NCBI GenBank assembly: GCA_029204225.1
Contig: CM055097.1
Coordinates: 46,472,500-46,536,499, forward strand
Direction of reading: 5' to 3'
Length of the DNA stretch: 64,000 nt
DNA from: Diphasiastrum complanatum
Taxonomy: Eukaryota; Streptophyta; Lycopodiopsida; Lycopodiales; Lycopodiaceae
The notes under the pieces were generated by a model. It made no database searches. It saw nothing but the letters and a program-made list of their open reading frames with translations, and was not told where the DNA came from. Position 1 is the first letter of the stretch. The number at the start of each line of letters is the position of its first letter. The position numbers were made by a program, and so were the translations under genes. Shown in pieces: positions 10,551-22,620 of the stretch.

Positions 10551-11280
10551 TGTGAAGATTATTAAAATATTATCTTCCTATCTCGAGTTTGGGGCCATGT
10601 CCATGGTTATTTTCACTAAATTTCATGTTGTACATAAAAGGTATGTGAACTAAGCACATAACCTTCTAGTACAGGTCGGATATGAGTTAGATAGATTCAA
10701 TTTTGATGACATGCAGAAGTTTAGATAGCATGCAATGTCATACTGTATGGATGCAAGCCACATGCAATCAGTGCATGCAACATGCAAAGTGGTTTATGTG
10801 ATCTACACATGCCTAGGCTGTTTTATGAGTTGACATGCAGTACATGCAACATCCATGCATGCAGTTACACATGTGGATCTCTGGTACGTTAATTAGTTCA
10901 GTTAAGTGGACTTTCCATGCAACTCCACTGTAGGAATTCGAGTCTCTCTCATGTAGGGAAAGCTTGGCATGTTTTGTCATATTGTGAATAATGAGATTTT
11001 GGTGTTTTGAACTCATTCTCTCTCTACTCGAGTTTTCCGTCATTGATTTTCTCTCTCTGCTGGAGAGCAGGTTGTTTTTCCCATACTAAGCACTTAAAAT
11101 TTTTGTGACATTCAATTCTCATAGTGAGAAGTTAGATATTTTCATCTGATGTATGTCATTGTGCTCTTGTCATAGATTTTTGAAGTATAACTTTTCTCTG
11201 ATCAATATTGTGCAATCACAACACCTCAATAAGACCCTCTAGGTTGTGTGGTGGAGTTCACACGTGCTAAAAACTTCACA
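10551..11280 (+). repeat. Element J 5' LTR (730 bp)
   Basis: Begins TGTGAAGATT and ends AAAAACTTCACA, immediately before the primer site. It is colinear with 15329-15905. The segment 10735-10870 is dense in ATGCA/TGCAT phrases. A CACACGTG motif lies near its end (about 11260). Confidence 0.85.
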
Positions 11281-11292
11281 TGCTATCAGAGC
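11281..11292 (+). other. Element J primer-binding site (tRNA-iMet type)
   Basis: TGCTATCAGAGC is one base from the TGGTATCAGAGC seen in C, D and H, and directly follows the 5' LTR. Confidence 0.8.
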
Positions 11293-11827
11293 TTCATGAT
11301 TTGAAGAGGTGAGGGTGTATTCATCAGATCTTCAGTGCCTTTGCTTGCGGGAACTCGGAATTGGGAGAGGGATTCAAACTCACTGAGAGACAAGCTATTT
11401 GTGGATCATATGTGGATCAAAACAAGGCTGATCTGCTCCAGCACAGCCCTGTACGGACAAAGATCTCACACGTGTGAAATCAGCCCTCATTAAATGAATG
11501 CTACTTCTCTAAATTTGATCCAAATTTGATGTTCTATAGCTTGTTGAATAGGTATTGAAGAGTAGAATGTGTTGCTCGTGTTTCTAAATTGATTTGATTT
11601 GTTTTTAGAAGAGTTTTTAGGCAATTACTTGCATGTGCTTCTTTTTTGTGCTTGAAGCAAGATCCAAATTCAAGATAGATTGATTTTCTGTGTTGAGAAT
11701 TTGTTCTCACATCTGTTGCTAGATTTCATAGGTTGGATCAACATCTGTGTTAGATCCTAGATTGAGATTGTAAGCAACATCCTTTCAACTCCATTTTTTA
11801 TCATTACTATAATTTCTCATAGAGAAG

Positions 11828-13140
11828 ATGTCTTCATCTGGTTCACATTTCTTGGAGCACAGTGAGAGATTAACATCTTTCAGTTATGCAATGTGGAAGA
11901 TCAGAATGGAATCATTACCGATTCTACAAGATGTAATGGATATTGTGAGTGGAGCTGAAGAAGAACTTGCTGTACCTAATGAAGCTGCAGCATTTCACAA
12001 AAGAACCAAAATTGCCCTTCATTTCATGAAAAATGAATGTAACCAATGAAGTGTTAAGAGAGACTAGTACATGCACCACTGCCAAGGAAGCTTGGAATAC
12101 TCTAAAGCCAATCTATGAAATCAAGAATACTTCTAGATTGCCTACAATTAGTTACCAAATATTTCTAAGTGATCAAAGAGTAGATGAGAGTGCTTTATCA
12201 TATGTCATGAGAGTTAAGGATCTTCATCAAGAGTTAGCTGATATTGGAGATGCTCTTAAGAACACTGAACTTGTTCAAGTAGTCCTAAATGGACTTAGAG
12301 ATGAGTATGACAATATTGTGCAGACTTATGCTGTCAGGGAGGATCTTCCATCCTTGGAGACACTGCAAGGTATTCTCATTGCTAAAGAAAGCAGGCAAGA
12401 GAACAAGATGCTGAGGATCAACAGACTTTCATTGAAAGATGGTGGAGATGACAAAGCACTCTTCATCAAAGACAAGTCAAGAGGCAAGGGCAAAGGACAA
12501 CAACATTTCAAGAAGGACAAAGCCAAAGAAGGTGGTGAGGATCAGTTCTCACAAGCTACAACATTCCAGTGGCAAGAAGAAGCTGCCAAAGATCAAGTGT
12601 TTTTCTGTGGCAAGAAAGGACACTATGCATCAAACTATTTCAAGAAGAAGAACCAATCTAAGCAAGCTAACCTTACTAATGAGGATGAGTGTGAGGGTGT
12701 TGAGAGTGAAAGAGAGGATTCATTAATGATGTCTACTTTTTCATCTTTCCTTTTTAAGAATGAAGAAGTCTGGTGTATAGATAGTGGGTCTAGTTCCCAT
12801 ATGTCTAGTTCTAGGAACTCTTTCACTAATCTCATGTCATATCTAGGTGCAAAAAGGTCAATCTATACCGCTAATGATGTAGAGTGTAGGATTGAAGGAA
12901 TTAGTAGTATTCCATTGCATGCATCATCATCAAAATCTTTTTGTTTACATGATGTACTGTATGTACCTAGATTGACTAAGAATCTCATTAGTGTAGGATA
13001 GTTGTTTGATAGTGGATTGGATGTCAAGTTTCAAGTTGACAAGTGTATAATCTCAAGAGGAAATGAAGTTATTGCTAGAGGATCTAGAATTGGTAAGTTG
13101 TACAAACTAGATTCTAGAGAGAGTGCTAACATTTCAGATA
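11828..13140 (+). pseudogene. Element J gag and protease
   Basis: The start at 11828 gives MSSSGSHFLEHSERLTSFSY, matching the N terminus of the other copia gags here. A frameshift at about 12045 leads into the frame 12033-13001. That frame carries the rest of gag (LVQVVLNGLRDEYDNIVQTY), a basic stretch (KDKSRGKGKGQQHFKKDKAK), a zinc knuckle with its last cysteine changed to tyrosine (CGKKGHYASNYFKKK, about 12604-12650) and protease VWCIDSGSSSHMSS (about 12769-12810). A TAG at about 12999 interrupts the block LISVG that follows protease. It encoded the RNA-binding capsid precursor and its processing enzyme, and is now non-functional. Confidence 0.85.
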
Positions 13141-13800
13141 TTGCTTATGAGACCAAGGTTCATCAGGAGGATCTATGACACAAGAGATTGAGTCATCCCA
13201 ATTTCAAACCCATGCAATCTATGGTCAAGGAAGGAAAAGTTGTTGGACTACCAAAGACACTGTCAAAGGAGCTTCTACCTTGTGAAGCTTGTGTGCTGGC
13301 AAAATTACACAGGAGGCCTTTTCCTAGATAAAGCATTAAAACAAAGCAACGATTTGAACTAGTGCACTCTGATGTTCATCTCTCATCAACTAAGAGCAAA
13401 GGAGGAGAAAATTGCTTTGTTTCCTTTGTAAATGATTATACAAGATATTCTTGGATCTATATGCTGTCTTCAAAAGCCATGGTCTATGATATTTTTATTA
13501 CTTTCAAAGCTTATGTAGAAAAGCAGTTTTCTTTCAAGTCGAAAGCTTTGAGAAGTGATAGTGGAGGAGAATACACTTCCAATAAGTTTAAAGACTTTTG
13601 TGAGAGAGAAGGTATTCAAAGAGAGTTTTCTTGTTCATATACTCCTTAACAAAATGGAATATCTAAGAGAAAAAATAGAACTTTGTGTGAATGTGCAAAA
13701 TCCATTAGGCTAGAAGCTTCTTTGCCTAAAGAATTTTGGGGAGAGGCAGTTGCATGTGTAAACTATCTTTTTTTATAGGCTTCCAAATCTTGCAATTAGA
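13141..13800 (+). pseudogene. Element J integrase (truncated, catalytic Glu changed)
   Basis: The GAG-pre-integrase segment holds HKRLSHPNFKPMQSM and ACVLAKLHRRPFPR, broken by stops at 13178 and 13330. The core at 13362-13649 has LVHSDVH and VNDYTRYSWIY, and the second Asp is in ALRSDSGGEYTSN. After a TAA replacing a Gln codon, the third catalytic block reads QNGISKRKNRT, where elements C and D have [11 protein letters not shown], so the catalytic Glu is Lys. Near 13790 the frame ends and a deletion joins the gene to RT, removing the C-terminal part of integrase. Confidence 0.8.
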
Positions 13801-13839
13801 GGAAAAACATCATCTGAGACTTCAATCCAAGATATGGTT

Positions 13840-14511
13840 TGAAGCAATGACCCAAGAGTTTGAAGCCTTGATGTCAAACAACACATGAGAGCTTGTAAAG
13901 CCACCAAACAACATGCATGTGATTGGATGCAGGTGGGTTTTCAGAATCAAGTATAATCATGATGGATCTATCAATAAGTATAAAGCAAGACTTTGTGCCA
14001 AAAGCTACTCACAAATCAAAGGTCTTGACTTTGAAGACACCTTTGCACCAGTTGCAAAGATGGTAGCAATCCGAATACTTATATCTCTTGCATGTTTCAC
14101 AATTGGAGTATGTTCCAGCTTGATGTTTCTAGTACATTTCTCAATGGTTACCTTGAGGAGGAGATTTACATGCATCAACCTCCAGGTTTTGTGAAAGAAG
14201 GTGATGAATCAAAAGTTTGTCTTTTGTTCAAAAGTCTCTATGGACTGAAACAAACACCAAGGTCTTGGTATGCAAGGCTCAACTCCTATCTCATATCATT
14301 CGGATTTCGTCTAAGTGAATATGACCCTTCTTTGTGTTATAAGTTTCTAGATAACTTTGCAATTATACTTCTCATCTATGTAGATGATATCATTCTTTGT
14401 GGAAATAATGAGAGGCTAGTTGAAGAAACTAAGCATGCACTTGGTAATGAGTTTAAGATGCAGGACTTAGGAGTTCTTCACAATATTCTAGGCCTTGAAA
14501 TAGATATCTGA
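13840..14511 (+). pseudogene. Element J reverse transcriptase
   Basis: RT starts near FEAMTQEFEALMSNNT. It continues with [17 protein letters not shown] and [15 protein letters not shown], then [17 protein letters not shown] frameshift at about 14090 leads to [40 protein letters not shown] and the catalytic block LLIYVDDIILCGNN (about 14376). A stop at 14510 separates it from the RNase H part. The order and spacing of blocks are normal for copia RT, and the YVDD site is kept. Confidence 0.85.
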
Positions 14512-15316
14512 AAGGTCATGCATTTATAAGCCAAAGTAGATATGCACTTTCCATGCTCAATAAATTCCAGATGGAAAATTGTAAAGGCATAGATACACCT
14601 ATGGAGCACACTGTAAAAGTTCCTATGAAAGATGATGAAAAATCCTTTGAGGACATCACTCTTTATAGGAGTCTTATTGGCTTACTCGTTTGGTTAACAG
14701 TGACTAGGCCTGATCTAAGCTTTTGTGTTCATAAGCTAAGTCAACACATGCAGGATCCAAAGTTATATCACTGGAAGTTGGCTAAAAGAATCTTGAGGTA
14801 TATATCTTCTACCTTAGATTTTGGACTATTCTACAAGGGCGAAGATCTGACTTTGATTGCTTTTTCAGATTTAGATTTTGCAGGAGACAGGTTGGATAGA
14901 AAATCCACAAGTGCTTACACTATATTTCTTGGAGGGAACTTGGTTTCTTGGCTATCAAAGAATAAGGCAACTATTTTCTTATCATTACAACCACAACAAA
15001 GGAGGTTTTATTGATCAAAAGGCTAGTTTTGAAGCTAAAGTGTTATGCAGATGAAGATCTTCCAATTATCAAGAATGACAACATTTTTGCTCAAGCTCTT
15101 GCAAATCACCCAGTTTTCCATGCAAGGAGCAAACACACTAAAGTAGCTCATCATTTTGTAAGAGAAAAAGTCATTGAGAGAGAGATCTCACTGGAGCATG
15201 TTGATTCTACAAATTGTGTTGCAGATCTTCTCACCAAGCCACTACTCAAGAATGCCTTTATCAAGATGAGGTCTAACCTTGGCCTAATTTTGAAGTCTAT
15301 GTTGATAGGAACATAA
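14512..15316 (+). pseudogene. Element J RNase H
   Basis: Two frames (14553-15014 and 15011-15316) cover the RNase H region. They include KGIDTPMEHTVK, LIGLLVWLTVTRPDLSFCV, ILRYISSTLDFGLFYKG, FSDLDFAGDRLDRKSTSAYT and, after a frameshift and a missing segment, NHPVFHARSKHTKVAHHFV and NCVADLLTKPLL. The usual LSSTEAEY block is damaged (ATIFLSLQPQ). The frame ends just before the polypurine tract of the 3' LTR. Confidence 0.85.
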
Positions 15317-15328
15317 ATTTTAAGGAGT

Positions 15329-15905
15329 GTGAAGAGTATTAAAATATTATCTTCCTATCTCGAGTTTGGGACCATGTCCATATGGCTATTTCCACTAAAT
15401 TTCATGTTGTACATAAAAGGTATGTGAATTGAGCACATAACCTTCTAGTATAGGTCGGATTTGAGTTAGGTAGATTCAATTTTGATGACATGCAGAAGTT
15501 TAGATAACATGCAATGTCATACTGTATGCATGCAAGCCACATGCAATCAGTGCATGCAACATGCAAAGTGGTTTCTGTGATCTACACATGTCTAGGCAGT
15601 TTTATGAGTTGACATGCAGTACATTCAACATACATGCATGCAGTTACACATGTGGATCTCTGGTAGGTGAATTAGTTCAGTTAAGTGGACTTTCCATGCA
15701 ACTCTACTGTAGGAATTTGAGTCTCTCTCATGTAGGGAAAGTTTGGCATGTTTTGCCATATTGTGAATAATGAGATTTTGGTGTTTTGGTCTCACTCTCT
15801 CTACCCGAGTTTTCCATCATTGATTTTCTCTCTCTACCCAGGAGCAATCTATTTTTCCCATATTGAGCACTTAGAATTTTTTCTGACATTCAATTCTCAT
15901 AGTGA
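15329..15905 (+). repeat. Element J 3' LTR (truncated)
   Basis: Colinear with 10551 to about 11125 and diverged by about 5% by eye. It stops after ATTCTCATAGTGAGA, where the 5' copy continues for another 150 or so bases. Confidence 0.8.
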
Positions 15906-16314
15906 GATCCTATTCTATAGAGAAAATCCCTATTTTGTGGAGACTAGCCTTTGCCTCCTAGCAAGTGTGATAAGTCAACTTTGGAAAATGAGCATATATG
16001 GCTCCCATTGGTGGATCTAAATGACTAGGAACTCTTCCCGTGTTGATGTTGATGTGACATTTGCAATTTCTAGCTTTGCTTGTGATTCTCACATATGTCT
16101 TGAATTTTTATGATTGGAATGCTTTTGTATGCTAATGTACTTCACTCTTTGTTTGTAGTTCGTACAGGTACTCGTGTGAGGCCGCTCTTCATAGTTTTTA
16201 ATCATTTGATCCATTGCTCTTGCTAAAATCATAGTGTAATGCATCTAGACCAAGATCTAGCACATAGAACTTGATAGATCATTGGACTTAGCAATCAATC
16301 ACCCTTAATGATTG
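15906..16314 (-). repeat. R1 second copy
   Basis: Closely similar to 7990-8490, including CCCTATTTT, GAGCATATATGGCTCCCATT, a GTAC...CGTGTGAGG pair and the end AATGATTG. About 85 bases present in the first copy are missing. The strand is inferred from the order of the motif pair. It directly follows the broken J LTR and directly precedes an inverted 36-base match to 9777-9812. Confidence 0.7.
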
Positions 16315-17048
16315 TTTTGTACAATCATAATTGTCCTTTTTATTTGAAAATTGACAAATCTATTTCAATTCATGACAAACCAAAATTGCGACAACTTTCT
16401 CATACAAATTGAGGCAACTTTCACATTATTAGACATGATTGTTTTTTCTCCTGCCATGAAAATATGCACAAGCTTGAGCACACAGAAGATATACGCATTA
16501 CAATTTCACAATACTGATAGCTAGCTTAAATATGATAAGCTTGAGAGATTTAATCTACGATACGAATTTGGTTAAGGTAAAACTGCTGACCACTCATTTT
16601 GTTTGCAAGAAAGACAAACCGTATGCTACAAAATTCATGCTATAGGAAGATAACCCATAGATTGAATATAGAATTCTTGATTAGTGTTGTCAAGACAAGA
16701 GGTAGGTATGCTTGAATACAAATCTCACATCATAACGTTAGTAAGTGGGGGAGTTCAATACATATGCTACAAGACATTTGTAGCTTATCCAAAATGCTAT
16801 TGCACTTGAACCAGTTAACCATTTTAGGATGGAAAGGTTAATAATGATTTCACATCTAGACTTTCTACATCCAAGCAAAGGAAACTTTATTGAGTGGTCA
16901 ACAAACAAGCCAACAAGGACTTGATAAACCATTATGAAGAATATGGGTATCAGGGATACTTTGGCAACTGAAAATTCTCTTAAAGATTGTAACTCACTCA
17001 TGGAGTCCATAGCATCTTTCACATGATTTTCCCAGATGGTTAATTACA
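16315..17048. other. Non-coding interval with inverted copia scrap
   Basis: Bases 16315-16350 match 9777-9812 in inverted orientation. The rest has a weak open frame on the minus strand (16738-17022, about 94 codons) with no recognisable motif, which I do not call as a gene. Confidence 0.4.
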
Positions 17049-17560
17049 TTGGTTAATTACATTGGTAAAACTTTTATTGAGAAATTTTTCAGAAGAACAG
17101 TTGTTTACTTCATTAAGCAGAAATCAGAGGCTTTCATCAAGTTCAGACAATTCAAAGAGCATGCCCGACTTGTCGCTAGAGGATTTTCTGAGGTATACAA
17201 CGTCGATTATATTGAGACTTTCAGTCAAGTAGTAGTCAAGCATTCTTCTATTCGACTTTTGTTATCGTTTGCTGCTACAGCAGATTTGGAAATACATCAA
17301 ATAAATGTACAGACAACATATCTCAATGGAGTTATCGAAGAAGACATTTACATGGTGCAACCCAAAGATTATATTATCGAAGGTAAACACAATCATGTGT
17401 GTAAACTCCATAAGACACTTTATGACTTGAAGCAATGTGCTCGACCATGTTTTCAAAGGATCAATACTTTCCTTATTGATCACAGCTACACACCAAGCTC
17501 TTCAGACTTGAATGTTTACTTCAAGACAATGCCACAGTCTTTTATCATTATCCAAGCAGG
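17049..17560 (+). pseudogene. Copia element O: integrase-RT deletion fusion
   Basis: One frame joins the integrase block RRTVVYFIKQKSEAFIKFRQ directly to the RT block ARLVARGFSEVYNVDYIETF. It continues with DLEIHQINVQTTYLNGVIEE, DIYMVQPKDY and LHKTLYDLKQCARPCFQRIN. Element N at 45865-48225 is the closest relative, and there these two blocks are separated by about 950 bases. O is thus an internal deletion derivative that kept its frame across the join. The catalytic end of integrase and the RT YVDD are both missing, and flanks and LTRs are not recognised. Confidence 0.75.
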
Positions 17561-18114
17561 ACATTGCTACATCTATATCAGTCCCTTTCTGCCTGATTTG
17601 GGCCTTAAAAGAAACAAGATAATCATTAAGAAAGCTCACAATATCTGTTGACAGGCAGAAAGAATAGAAAACTCGAACAAGATGTAAACTAACAGTAGAT
17701 TGTAAACAATAAACAAGATTCGTCTGTAATACTGCCCACATTCAAAATCTTGTCCAAAACCTCTACATCTTTGAACATCTCTAAGCTCTACAGAGAATGT
17801 AACACTCTGTCATCTGCATGTCTGATCTGCAAATGATCTGCACCAACACACAAAACACCTCTTGCAGATCTGTTACGCACTACACACCCTCCACACCATC
17901 TGCCAAGCTCTTCATCTTCTGCACACAACCCTGCAAGAACACAAATATCCCTGCAAAACTGATACGTAGCCTCCTTCCTCCCTGCACTCACCAAACGATC
18001 CTTCCCATCGCTTTTTCTTCCTCCCTCATGCACTATCCATCACCATTTTGCCCAACAGCCCATCTTCACACTCTTACAACCGTTCTCCTGCCCAAGCCTT
18101 CTCTTTCCAAAAAA
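17561..18114. other. Non-coding interval before first minisatellite
   Basis: CA- and CT-rich text with no supported gene. If the minisatellite belongs to a gypsy leader, this could hold LTR sequence, but no second copy was found. Confidence 0.35.
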
Positions 18115-18620
18115 CTCGACCGAGCCCCTTCATTACTATCTCGACCGATAGACAAATTAAAAAAAAAAATTCAAACACCATCTCGATCGAGTTTTTTTCA
18201 AAAATCTGAACCGAATTTTTTTGAAGACCATCTCGATCGAGTTTTTTTTGAAAATCTTGACCGAATTTTTTGAAGACCATCTTGACCGAATTTTTTAAAG
18301 ACCATCTCGACCGAATGTTTGAAGACCATCTCGACCGAATTTTTTGAGGACCATCTCGACCGAGTCCCTTCATCACCATCTCGACTGAATCCCTTCATCA
18401 CCATCTTGACCGACTCCCTTCATCACCATCTCGACCGAGTCCTTTCACTGACATCTTGACCGACTCCATTCACCATCTCGACCGAATCCCTTCATCACCA
18501 TCTTGACCGAGTCCCTTCATCACCATCTCGACCGAATCTCTTCATCTCCATCTCGACCGAATCGCTCCATCTCCATCTCGACCGAATCGCTTCTTGGGCC
18601 ACCTCGACCATATTGGATCC
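18115..18620 (+). repeat. 25-bp minisatellite 1
   Basis: About 19 degenerate copies of a roughly 25-base unit. Each holds CATCTCGACCGA followed by a variable half that is either ATCCCTTCATCAC-like or ATTTTTTGAAGAC-like. It shares the TCTCGACCGA half and the period with minisatellite 2 (20064-20612), while the other half of the unit differs. Flanking A-rich sequence at 18655-18790 also matches 20680-20820, so the two arrays come from related elements. Confidence 0.85.
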
Positions 18621-20063
18621 ACTCCCACACATAATTTTTGACTGAGATTTCTGATTTAAATTTTGACCGAACCACCATTTTGACCGAGCCTTAGAGCTCA
18701 AAAAAAAAAAACATTGAACACCAAAAAAAATTACCAAAACACAACTTATACCAATAGAAAGCACTTTTGATATTGAGTCTCCCCCTTGCCTTACCTACTA
18801 GCCAGAAAAAAAAACTACTAAAAAATTAAAAAACTTGCACTTAATTCAAACTTATATTTAGTCACTCAGAGATAGCTTAGAGTAGGAAGCTTCGATTCAC
18901 AACTTGTTGTACTCATTTACATCTGTTTTGGTTTTCATACTGAATCAATACTATCTTATTATTGTGTTTAGGTTCATATCAGAATGTATGCGTTTCTGTA
19001 ATTCTTCACGACTGATTGTTTGTCTGATAATTGAATGCTTAAATGTTTGGCTACGTAATCATTGTAGTACTAATAATTTCCAAGCTAGTTACTATAAGAT
19101 CTAACGTGATTTCTATCACTATTGTTTTGTTCGAAATTGATAGGCGCAGTCATGCATATAGAAAGAGAAAGATAGTTTATTCCACTGTGCACAATAAGTT
19201 TTCTTTCTTCTCGTTCGAATTCTTGTTATTCGATTCAATTCAGCCTATCTTTTCACACCTCTTTCCAACAAGGACCGTTGGAAAGCTCTCATTGAGCACT
19301 TTCCAAGGGTATAGTTTTCGTCTCAATCGAAGCTACATTTAAAAGTTGTACTATTTTTAATGAACTATAAATAGTAATGTACATAGAATGGTTAAACATC
19401 AAAAATAGTCCAAGCAAAAATGAAAAGGCATTTGGGCAAAAAAAGAATTTATTTCAATAATTTACATTAATAAACTTTGTCAATCTACGTGGCATTTCTT
19501 ATAGAATCTTTTTTGGATTTAAAATTCCTGTAATGGCTCTTGAATTTTAAGTTTACATGACTATCATGGGGGCAGTTGCTAGGACTATTTTGATCAAGTT
19601 GCAAGGATACATACAACTTTTTGTATATAGGAAATATGTTCTTGCAGCATTCGGATTTCATGGCATGTCAACCTACACACTGATTTTGGTTGAATGCATG
19701 ATCTACATGTTTGGTTTGAAAGCTTTTTTCTGTTTGCTTACCTTTCTTGCAAAATCTTTTCAAATCAGTGTCCTATTTGACCTGAGCATTCTTTCGATGC
19801 TCTTGTACTCTAATCTGAAACGTTTTCCAACGAAACTCATCCACAAATCAAATTACCACATGTTCTTCAAACATTCAGCAGAACATGAACCTAAACAAAC
19901 TCCAAGAACACTGAATCTCAAGTCCCACATTCCAAAATTGTAAGACACACCAAGAAAATCTAAACCAGCGATGCTTACAACCTGACGCCCAATGCGTTGC
20001 ATGCACCCATTGAAACCATGAACATTCATTGCAACCAGAGTCCCTCTGAAGCTCCTCTGAAAT
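18621..20063. other. Interval between minisatellites, no gene
   Basis: 18655-18790 matches the A-rich post-array block at 20680-20820. The rest has no supported gene. A 128-codon frame at 19557-19943 is hydrophobic in its first half but resembles nothing and has no supporting context, so it is not called. Confidence 0.45.
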
Positions 20064-20612
20064 CTCAACCGACGACCTACGTCAAATCTCAACCGACGGC
20101 CTGCATCAAATCTCAACCGATGGCCTGCGTCAAATCTCAACTGACGGTCTGTCTGAAATCTCGACTGACGGATTTCACTGAAATATCGACCGACGGATTT
20201 CAATCGAATCTCGATTGATGGGTGTCGATCAAATCTCAATCGACGGATTTCGATCAAATCTCGACCGACGGGTTTCGATCAAATCTCGACCGACGGGTTT
20301 TCGCTGAAATCTCGATCGACAGATTTTTGCTGAAATCTCGACCGACGGATTTTCTTTGGAATCTCGATCGATGGGTTTCGATCAAATGTCAACCGATGGA
20401 TTTTTGCTGAAATCTCGACCGACGGATTTTCTCTGGAATCTTGACCAACGGGTTTTCTCTGGAATCTCGACCGATGGGTTTTCTCTAGAACCTCGACCGA
20501 CGGGTTTTCGATCAAATCTCGACCGACGAGTTTTTGATCAAATCTCGACCGACGGATTCTGGGTCAAATCTCGACTGACGGTTCTTGGTCCAATCTTGAC
20601 CGAAGGGGTTCC
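20064..20612 (+). repeat. 25-bp minisatellite 2 in a gypsy leader
   Basis: About 21-22 tandem units of 24-26 bases. Each begins TC(G/A)ACCGACGG and ends in a GATCAAATC-like or CTGGAATC-like half. It lies about 325 bases upstream of a gypsy gag frame on the same strand. Because 25 is not a multiple of three, translations cycle through frames and the array is not coding. Tandem arrays in untranslated regions are known from some large plant gypsy elements. That this is one is inferred from position. Confidence 0.85.
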
Positions 20613-20937
20613 TCAGCATTTCAACCGGACCCAATCCACGACAGACCACAGAACTTTCAAACGAGAGTTCTGATTGCCATTTGGACCGACCCACCATCTT
20701 CCCAACACCTTCAAGACTAAAAAAAAAAAAAAACATGAACACCAAAAAAATTTCAGAAAACAACACCCATACCAATAGAAACCTCTTTTCATATTGAGTT
20801 TTCCCTTGACTTCCTGAAAAATCCTAGAAAAATCCAAAAACACAAAATCCTAAAAAAATAAAAAATCATCAAAAATCCAAAAAATCCAGAAACACCGGAA
20901 ACTCATACCCAACATAAAAAAGACACAACAGTACCCA

Positions 20938-22620
20938 ATGGACCAGCATACAGATCCTCAATTTCCAGACGATTTTGCATACGAGATAAGGTCCCCTACA
21001 ACTGAACAAATCAGACATCATAGGTTCTACCGAATCCGGGCCCAAACACACGAGCCATCCACAAACTCATTCGAGGGAAAAGAACCTGATAGAGCTGAGT
21101 CCTCACATGCACAACCCCAAATTTATGGTGCTGAACCCTCACAGGCCAGAACCAACCTTAATGGAGTTTCTACTACCCACAATGCTTATCATGAGAGACG
21201 TACACCCAAGCTAGATCTACCAAATTTTGATGGTAGTTCGAACCCTCAAAGATTTTGCAAATCTTTGAGAATGCATGTGATGTGTATGGCGAAACATCTC
21301 CCGATGCTATGGTCCAACTATTTTCGATGACCATGATTGCTAAAGCACATTATTGGTTTTTCAACTTGATCGTGAAGATAAGACATACTGATTCGAAAAG
21401 AGTCTTTTATCAAGCGTTTTAAGCCCTTTCGTTTGATAGAAAGTCCTTGTGTCAAATTGAGTAACATCAAGATGGCAAAGGATGAACGTGGATGAGACTA
21501 TATCGAGCATTTCAAACATCTCAAAAGTCAAGTACAAGAACAGCCCTCTGAACAGATGCTCATCATCTGGTTTTTAGTCGGCCTTCCAAGATGGATTAGA
21601 TGCAAGCTTAAATCCAATGATAATATATGAGCCTCAAATTAGCTATGTCTGATGCCATCAAGGAGGAAGATGAAGGATCAAATGTTGACAAATCAAGGAA
21701 AAGATGAGCACTACGTGCTCCTGTCCATTAGTCGAAGCCGATCGAGGACACCCGAGATCAGCTTTGGAAATCACAACTGGAGTTGTTTAATAAGCAACAC
21801 CAACTTCAAATGGAGAAACTCACCAATGAGTTTCAAATTACCCTGAAGTCTATCCAAACTAGTATGCTTGGTTAGCCAAACACTGCACAGGTACCTTATA
21901 GACGAAAACCAATATGGTGCCCACACTGTCGGGCTACGCATCCTGTTGATGCTTGTCCTTCATATTGGCCTATCCAAGCACATACAGTTCAACAATATGA
22001 AGAACAACCGTCACAGTCTGGACATTCCCTGACTTATCACGAATACCCACTAGAAAGTTTAGAACCACTAGCCATACAAGATGGCTATGCTGTTATACAA
22101 GGGCCATTGCACACCAGATGTTTCATCTGTGGTGAAACTGGCCACTTCATGGTTGATTGTCTAGTCAAGACCAAATGCCATGCGGAGTGTCCTGACTATA
22201 TCAGGAAACACAGTTTCAAAGACTGTCCAAAACAACCAACTACAATCCTACATGCCCGTCATGTTAGTTATGAATCACGATAGGTTCCTCATGACAACAA
22301 CACGAGCACCATGGCAACCAGCAGTCAAACTTCTACATTACCGCACAATACACCAGCTCCATAATGCAAAAGACACTAATATGAAATGGGTCATTGTCGA
22401 AAGAAAGTGAAACCGATATTCCATCATCTGCTACAATGTCCAACCAACAACAACCTCCACAGGGAATTGACAGTTTTTCTCCCCTTCTACAACCTCAAAT
22501 CTATTTGTCTTTCTACATTCTAATAAGATTTCCAAGGTGCAAATGCACAATAAATCTAGGATTCGTAAATCCAGATAGAGATTCGGTTCTAGATATCTTG
22601 TTTAAAGAGGTCCTCAGGAC
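20938..22620 (+). pseudogene. Gypsy gag with zinc knuckle (element R)
   Basis: The frame 20938-21330 ends in RRTPKLDLPNFDGSSNPQRF, the entry to a Ty3/gypsy capsid domain. After it, broken frames continue with AKAHYWFFNL and Gln-rich sequence. At 22119-22160 there is an intact CCHC zinc knuckle, CFICGETGHFMVDC, with a second cysteine cluster after it (KCHAECPDYIRKHSFKDCPK). The last part, to about 22620, is Asn/Pro/Gln-rich. No protease or RT follows before the next element. Many stops make it a pseudogene. The array upstream and A-rich leader mark it as the 5' part of a once complete element. Confidence 0.75.

Larger units (their letters stand above)
10551..15905 (+). mobile_element. Copia LTR retrotransposon J (old, 3' LTR truncated)
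   Basis: Two LTR copies, at 10551-11280 and 15329-15905, flank a decayed gag-pol on the plus strand. The 5' LTR starts TGTGAAG, ends TTCACA, and is followed at once by a primer site. The 3' LTR starts after ATTTTAAGGAG, a plausible polypurine tract, and lacks its last 150 or so bases, where R1 sequence begins. The two LTRs differ at roughly 25-30 of about 575 aligned positions by eye, so J is older than C or H. The right flank is lost, so a target duplication cannot be tested. It lies within or next to copia debris of another family. Confidence 0.85.

Noticed and set aside
16738-17022. Minus-strand frame with hydrophobic stretch as a gene
   Set aside because: No motif or conserved copy; it lies between transposon scraps.
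19557-19943. 128-codon hydrophobic frame as a membrane protein gene
   Set aside because: No homology that I can recognise, no conserved second copy and no context; it lies in T-rich DNA, where hydrophobic frames arise by chance.
18115-20612. Possible CRISPR-like arrays
   Set aside because: The units are contiguous and degenerate, with no unique spacers, and the sequence is eukaryotic. They are minisatellites.
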